From NCBI GenBank assembly GCA_003022985.1, contig PXTV01000078.1, positions 1-10,337 on the forward strand: 10,337 bases of DNA, given 5' to 3'. Both the position numbers and the translations under genes were made by a program. Source of the stretch: Bacteroidetes bacterium SW_11_45_7 (lineage in GTDB: Bacteria > Bacteroidota > Bacteroidia > Chitinophagales > SW-11-45-7). A model generated the notes under the pieces. The model saw nothing but the letters and a program-made list of their open reading frames with translations. It did no database searches and was not told the origin of the DNA. The number at the start of each line of letters is the position of its first letter. Position 1 is the first letter of the stretch. Shown one piece after another: positions 7,046-10,337 of the stretch.

Positions 7046-7930
7046 CTACTTAGCCGGCATTGTTGAATTGTCAGGTATAAATAACCTGTGATCGTTCAAC
7101 CATTGATCCAATTGATGGCTGAGATCAAATACATTGGCACAACCTGCTATCAACAATTCTGACAGGTCCCATAATCTCAATTGACAATGCTCACATGCCA
7201 ATGAACAAGCGTAAAATGTAAGAAAATCCTGTTTGCCTTCAACTTCTATGCCCGTAAAGCCATAAAGTTGGGCCTGGCTGTGACAAGATGGACATTGATG
7301 ATGATAAATGTTCCAACTGTCCCGGGGCCAAACGGGAAATGGTACAGGGTATTTCTCAGGATTCTGAAGTGCTTGTTCAACCCTTTTAACCCTTTGTTCA
7401 GGATATTCATTTCGTAAAAATTGTTGATCTTGATCAGTAAGTTGATAGCTGTTAGGAGGTAAAATTCCTTCATCAATAAGGAAAGTAAGCATATCTAAGG
7501 TCAAAAAGCTTAATTTGTCACGAATGGTTGCACTATGTTGAAAGTTTTGCCTGTCTTTTGATTGGTTTTGATATGTTTTCAGTAATTGCCAGTAGGGCTT
7601 AAGCTCGTGTTTTTTGGGGGGATGCATGTTTTCAAAAAGCCGTATGCCTTCATCCAGTGTAATATAAGAGTAATGATTGGCTTGCATTTTGAGCTCCTCT
7701 TCCCGGGGCACAGTCAAGTTTCCTTTCAAATCGGATTGCGCCATCGCTAACCGCCACTCTACAGTTAAATTGCCGAATACCAAGAGGGGCGATTTTTGGC
7801 AAGCCACATAATTGATCAAACCTTTAAGTGTACGGACAAAACAGTCACATGCGGCCGTATGTTGTTCTTGGTTGTTATTGTTACGGCCAGCGTGAAATGC
7901 TTCCATTCCCTGAGTGTATGGTATTGTCAC
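7046..7930 (-). CDS. Hypothetical protein with C-terminal CxxC zinc-ribbon-like region
   Basis: I do not recognise this 294-residue protein. It begins with GTG at 7930; an in-frame ATG at 7906 (codon 9) is an alternative, and TAG closes the frame about a dozen codons upstream. The N-terminal two thirds look mainly helical and carry scattered cysteines (C28, C30, C44). The C-terminal third has CPSC (C213, C216) and CEHC (C246, C249), about 30 residues apart, with C242 and C264 nearby. That spacing is typical of a structural zinc ribbon. There is no signal peptide or membrane segment, so it is probably cytoplasmic. It is transcribed toward the sensory kinase genes, 131 bases away, and divergently from deoC. 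Neither neighbour suggests a function. A nucleic-acid or protein-binding role for the ribbon is only a guess. Confidence 0.75.
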   Translation of the reverse strand: MTIPYTQGMEAFHAGRNNNNQEQHTAACDCFVRTLKGLINYVACQKSPLLVFGNLTVEWRLAMAQSDLKGNLTVPREEELKMQANHYSYITLDEGIRLFENMHPPKKHELKPYWQLLKTYQNQSKDRQNFQHSATIRDKLSFLTLDMLTFLIDEGILPPNSYQLTDQDQQFLRNEYPEQRVKRVEQALQNPEKYPVPFPVWPRDSWNIYHHQCPSCHSQAQLYGFTGIEVEGKQDFLTFYACSLACEHCQLRLWDLSELLIAGCANVFDLSHQLDQWLNDHRLFIPDNSTMPAK

Positions 7931-7989
7931 ATACCCAACCTGTAAACTTGCAATTGGTAAAATCTAGTAAAATTCGCTTGTACACTTGA

Positions 7990-8029
7990 TGCATGCAGTT
8001 TCCTATCGAAGACAGGGCTAAAATTTTTG
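7990..8029 (+). promoter_or_regulatory. Candidate Bacteroidota-type promoter for deoC with adjacent palindrome
   Basis: TTTC (7999-8002) and AATTTTTG (8022-8029) are separated by 19 bases. They match the Bacteroidota -33 TTTG and -7 TAnnTTTG elements with one mismatch each. This would start transcription near 8036, leaving a leader of roughly 40 bases before the deoC ATG. The perfect 8-base palindrome TGCATGCA (7990-7997) ends one base before the -33 element and could be an operator half or chance. The rest of this divergent gap (7931-8074) also holds TAGATTTT on the minus strand, which could be a -7 element for the opposite gene but has no -33 partner. Confidence 0.35.
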
Positions 8030-8074
8030 CGAATCTTCTTACTTTTATTGATGAATTGACAAAACGTATAGCGC

Positions 8075-9004
8075 ATGACGCCATTACCCGGTAATAACGT
8101 CAATGACCAACAATTGATCTATACACCTGGCACTACTGTCGATGAACAGGGCGTCCACGACCGCTTAGACCGCATTCTGACGAGAAGTATTAAGAAGGAA
8201 GCGAAAGTTGAAGGGCTTAAGCTCGTGTTAAGCATGATCGACCTGACAACACTGGAAGGGAGCGACACGGCAGGCAAGGTGCGCCAGCTTTGCTACAAAG
8301 CAGCCCATCTCCATGCACCCTTAGCGGATTTGCCTCCGGTGGGTGCAGTTTGTGTTTATCCAACATTAGTGCCCGTTGCTCAAGAAGCACTCCAAGGCAC
8401 AGATGTTCATGTGGCATCGGTTGCAACAGGCTTTCCAAGCGGCTTAACATCTCGCAAAGTGAAGATTGACGAAACGAAGTACGCGGTCGAGCAGGGAGCC
8501 GATGAAGTGGATATGGTCATTTCGCGCAACAAGTTCCTGGCGGGCGACTACAACTACGTGTATGACGAAATCGCTGCGGTGAAAGAGGCCTGTGGTGATG
8601 CGCACCTGAAAGTGATCCTCGAGACGGGCGAGCTAAGCACGCTCGACAACGTGCGCAAAGCCAGTGAAATAGCGATGCTGGCTGGTGCTGATTTCATCAA
8701 AACATCCACAGGCAAGGTGAAGCCGGCAGCCACATTTCCGGTTGTGCTCACCATGCTGGAAGCCATCCGCGATCACTATTACAAAACGGGCACCAAAATC
8801 GGCATGAAGCCGGCCGGAGGGATTAAGACAGCGAAAGACGCCCTGCGGCTGCTGGTGATGATCAAGGAGACGCTGGGCGAGGATTGGCTCAACCCGGAGC
8901 TCTTTCGCATTGGCGCCAGTTCACTGGCCAATGACGTCCTCATGCAGATCGAGAAGGAGCGAACGGGAGCGTATCAATCGCTCGATTATTTTTCAAAGGA
9001 TTGA
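8075..9004 (+). CDS. deoC: Deoxyribose-phosphate aldolase
   Basis: This enzyme cleaves 2-deoxyribose-5-phosphate to acetaldehyde and glyceraldehyde-3-phosphate in deoxynucleoside catabolism, in the cytoplasm. The 309-residue sequence has the class I aldolase signatures. The Schiff-base lysine is K209 in FIKTSTGK, the second active-site lysine is K245 in GMKPAGG, and the proton-relay aspartate is D146 in EVDMVIS. D56 lies in the conserved IDLTTL. The protein is longer than the roughly 260-residue E. coli enzyme because of an extension of about 40 residues before the first conserved motif, as in the longer DERA group that includes the animal enzymes. The start at 8075 is the earliest possible, because TAG lies two codons upstream in frame. 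The downstream aldehyde dehydrogenase could oxidise the acetaldehyde produced. The gene is visibly more GC-rich than the kinase region. Confidence 0.97.
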   Translation: MTPLPGNNVNDQQLIYTPGTTVDEQGVHDRLDRILTRSIKKEAKVEGLKLVLSMIDLTTLEGSDTAGKVRQLCYKAAHLHAPLADLPPVGAVCVYPTLVPVAQEALQGTDVHVASVATGFPSGLTSRKVKIDETKYAVEQGADEVDMVISRNKFLAGDYNYVYDEIAAVKEACGDAHLKVILETGELSTLDNVRKASEIAMLAGADFIKTSTGKVKPAATFPVVLTMLEAIRDHYYKTGTKIGMKPAGGIKTAKDALRLLVMIKETLGEDWLNPELFRIGASSLANDVLMQIEKERTGAYQSLDYFSKD

Positions 9005-9019
9005 TCTTTTGAATATTGC

Positions 9020-9047
9020 ATCACCGAGTTTCTCGATTGTTAGTGAT
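9020..9047 (+). terminator. Bulged hairpin after deoC (possible weak terminator or mRNA end)
   Basis: ATCAC (9020-9024) pairs with GTGAT (9043-9047), and directly inside it CGAG (9025-9028) pairs with CTCG (9032-9035) around a TTT loop, leaving a 7-base bulge on one side. It begins 16 bases after the deoC stop. No U-run follows directly, so complete termination is doubtful. Attenuation or 3' end protection is equally possible. Confidence 0.3.
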
Positions 9048-9068
9048 CGGGAAAGTTGTCAAGTGAAA

Positions 9069-9108
9069 TATTTTTGTTATTAATATTGGTGTTTTTTAAA
9101 AAAGCACC
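9069..9108 (+). promoter_or_regulatory. TAnnTTTG element and near-perfect palindrome upstream of the antitoxin-like gene
   Basis: TATTTTTG (9069-9076) matches the Bacteroidota -7 consensus exactly, 39 bases before the ATG at 9115. No good TTTG is found at the -33 position. Downstream lies GGTG-T6-A6-G-CACC (9088-9108), an inverted repeat perfect apart from one extra G. It ends 6 bases before the start codon, a typical place for an autoregulatory operator or a hairpin that limits translation. Antitoxins commonly repress their own promoters, so an operator is plausible but inferred. Confidence 0.35.
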
Positions 9109-9114
9109 CGGATT

Positions 9115-9339
9115 ATGACTAAAGAAGCTTTGATTAACAAAACCTTGCAAACCCTTTCCAAACTTCCTCAGGAAAAAATCAAGGAAGTGAATGACTTTGC
9201 AGGCTATATCCTCAAGAAACACGATGAGGAGGTTCTTCAAAAGGGGATTGAGCATTTGACCAGCAACTCCAAAGCATTCGAATTTTTGAAGGAAGAAGAG
9301 GACTTGTATTTTGAAGATGATCTGAAAGAAAAGTTCTAA
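9115..9339 (+). CDS. Small antitoxin-like protein (DUF2281/VapB-like)
   Basis: This is an acidic, highly charged 74-residue protein. It opens with a helix containing LSKLPQEKIKEVNDFAGYIL, a pattern seen in DUF2281/VapB-like antitoxin families ('LP..K..EV.DF...L'). The C-terminal half, with KAFEFLKEEEDLY then DDLKEKF, resembles the toxin-binding tail of small Bacteroidota antitoxins that precede toxin genes. Family assignment is from memory of these patterns, so it is moderate only. No complete toxin gene follows. The next reading frame, overlapping its stop as TAATG, is just six codons long, and then an aldehyde dehydrogenase begins. It may be an orphan antitoxin, a decayed module, or an unrelated small protein. 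It sits between deoC and the aldehyde dehydrogenase on the same strand. Confidence 0.6.
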   Translation: MTKEALINKTLQTLSKLPQEKIKEVNDFAGYILKKHDEEVLQKGIEHLTSNSKAFEFLKEEEDLYFEDDLKEKF

Positions 9340-9359
9340 TGGAATTGATTCCGCACTAA
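9339..9359 (+). pseudogene. Six-codon frame overlapping the antitoxin stop, possible toxin remnant
   Basis: The antitoxin stop and this start overlap by one base (TAATG, 9337-9341), the arrangement expected for a coupled toxin gene. The frame encodes only MELIPH before TAA at 9357-9359. The bases GGAATTGATTCC (9341-9352) inside it form a small inverted repeat. It is too short to identify a toxin family, and chance is a serious alternative. Confidence 0.2.
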
Positions 9360-9385
9360 CGCTAAGAACGCCAAAATAGTAAGAT

Positions 9386-10337
9386 ATGGCTGCCAAATCG
9401 AAAAAGACCAAAAAATCTGAGAAAGTCGGTGGTAACGGAAAAGCAAAGGCAACAACGAGCAGTAAGAAGCAGCAACGGCCACAACTCAACTTCAATACGA
9501 GCTGGGACTATGCGCCAGCGCCTGAAAAGACCAACCACATCGACCTGCAAAATACCTATAACCATTTCATTGGCGGCAAGTTCGAGGCTCCGGAGAAAGG
9601 GAACTACATGGCTACACACAATCCGGCTACAGAGGAGAAGCTGGCTGATGTGGCAAATGGTACGAAAGAGGATGTTCACAAAGCTGTACAAGCTGCGCAT
9701 GAGGGGTACGATAAATACTGGCGCAAAATGCGGCCGAAAGACCGCGCCAAGTACGTCTTCCGCATTGCGCGCCTGATCCAGGAGCGAGCGCGCGAGTTCT
9801 CCGTAGTGGAGACGCTCGACAATGGCAAGCCCATCCGCGAAACGCGCGACATGGATATCCCCGTGTCGGCTTCGTGGTATTTTCACTATGCCGGCTGGGC
9901 CGATAAGCTCAAGTACGCCTTCACCGGCCATGATCCCGAGCCGGTTGGCGTTTGCGGCCAGATCATCCCGTGGAACTTCCCCTTCATGATGGCCGCGTGG
10001 AAATTAGCGCCAGCGCTTGCCTGCGGCAACACAACGGTCCTGAAGCCGGCCGAGACAACTCCGCTTACAGCCCTGAAGCTGGCCGAGCTCATCCGGGAAG
10101 CTGACCTGCCGCCTGGCGTTGTCAATATCGTCACAGGGGCAGGCGATACCGGCTCTTCACTTTTTCAGCATCCCGACATCCGCAAACTCGCCTTCACGGG
10201 CTCCACGGAAGTCGGTAAGCTCATCCAGAAGGAAGCGGCCGGCACAGATAAAGATCTTACGCTGGAGCTGGGCGGTAAGGCAGCCCATCTTATTTTTGAC
10301 GATGCACCTCTCGACCAGGCCGTGGAAGGGATCGTCA
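9386..10337 (+). CDS. Aldehyde dehydrogenase, N-terminal part (3' end outside window)
   Basis: This is an NAD(P)-dependent aldehyde dehydrogenase. The frame runs from ATG 9386 to the window edge without a stop, giving 317 codons. The family's motifs appear in order: IPWNFPFMM with catalytic N197, VLKPAE with cofactor-binding K220, the Rossmann motif FTGSTEVG at 270-277, and LELGGK with general base E294. The 23-residue spacing between N197 and K220 matches the family. The catalytic cysteine lies beyond the window. A lysine-rich, low-complexity tail of about 34 residues (MAAKSKKTKK...) precedes the conserved LNFNTSWDYAPAPE segment; relatives usually start much closer to that segment. TAG at 9379 closes the frame upstream, so translation starts at 9386 or later. 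Close association with deoC suggests oxidation of acetaldehyde to acetate, though the substrate is inferred from context. Confidence 0.95.
   Translation, partial: MAAKSKKTKKSEKVGGNGKAKATTSSKKQQRPQLNFNTSWDYAPAPEKTNHIDLQNTYNHFIGGKFEAPEKGNYMATHNPATEEKLADVANGTKEDVHKAVQAAHEGYDKYWRKMRPKDRAKYVFRIARLIQERAREFSVVETLDNGKPIRETRDMDIPVSASWYFHYAGWADKLKYAFTGHDPEPVGVCGQIIPWNFPFMMAAWKLAPALACGNTTVLKPAETTPLTALKLAELIREADLPPGVVNIVTGAGDTGSSLFQHPDIRKLAFTGSTEVGKLIQKEAAGTDKDLTLELGGKAAHLIFDDAPLDQAVEGIV

Noticed and set aside
8056..8061. Perfect TTGACA upstream of deoC as a -35 element
   Set aside because: It lies only 13 bases before the ATG, leaving no room for a -10 element and transcript start.
7881..8084. 67-codon minus-strand frame in the deoC divergent gap
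   Set aside because: It overlaps the deoC start and the start of the CxxC-protein gene in another frame and has no recognisable features; the gap is better read as a promoter region.
9040..9495. 151-codon minus-strand frame rich in hydrophobic residues
   Set aside because: It is antisense to the antitoxin-like gene and the start of the aldehyde dehydrogenase. Its Phe/Leu richness is explained by the Lys/Glu-rich codons on the opposite strand.
9362..9931. 189-codon minus-strand frame
   Set aside because: It is antisense to the aldehyde dehydrogenase, whose conserved motifs establish the plus-strand frame.

Overview
The window looks like a chromosomal segment from a member of the Bacteroidota or a close relative. 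This rests on four things: the type of SdhA/SdhB, the scarcity of Shine-Dalgarno sequences, TAnnTTTG-like promoter elements, and a deoC plus aldehyde dehydrogenase neighbourhood familiar from that group. I see no rRNA, tRNA, CRISPR array, insertion sequence or phage gene. Every gap between genes is shorter than 300 bases.

Layout. Positions 1-1553 (+) hold the end of sdhA and a complete sdhB, the flavoprotein and iron-sulfur subunits of succinate dehydrogenase/fumarate reductase. The two genes are separated by an unusually long 176-base gap containing inverted repeats. A convergent gap (1554-1748) follows. On the minus strand, read from right to left, come four genes. The first is a cysteine-rich protein of unknown function (7930-7046). 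Next is a very long soluble sensory protein with seven PAS domains and one GAF domain (6914-3681), then a GAF-PAS-histidine kinase (3679-2201), and last a single-domain Rcp1-like response regulator (2204-1749). The sensory protein and the kinase look like one protein of roughly 1,590 residues broken inside its second GAF domain, with about 15-20 residues missing and a frame change at the junction. On the plus strand from 8075 come deoC, a small antitoxin-like gene, and the first 317 codons of an aldehyde dehydrogenase that runs off the right edge.

How the genes work together. SdhA and SdhB form the soluble catalytic part of a membrane complex linking the TCA cycle to quinones. The kinase and regulator form a phosphorelay module whose stop and start codons overlap by ATGA. 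The regulator has no output domain, so it probably signals through protein contacts or a further phosphorelay step. DeoC splits deoxyribose-5-phosphate into acetaldehyde and glyceraldehyde-3-phosphate, and the nearby aldehyde dehydrogenase could oxidise the acetaldehyde. The antitoxin-like gene between them has no toxin gene after it, only a six-codon reading frame that may be a remnant.

The points most worth a second look are the split kinase, the apparently orphaned antitoxin, the structured sdhA-sdhB gap, and the unidentified CxxC protein. I see no clear evidence of an entirely new multi-gene system.
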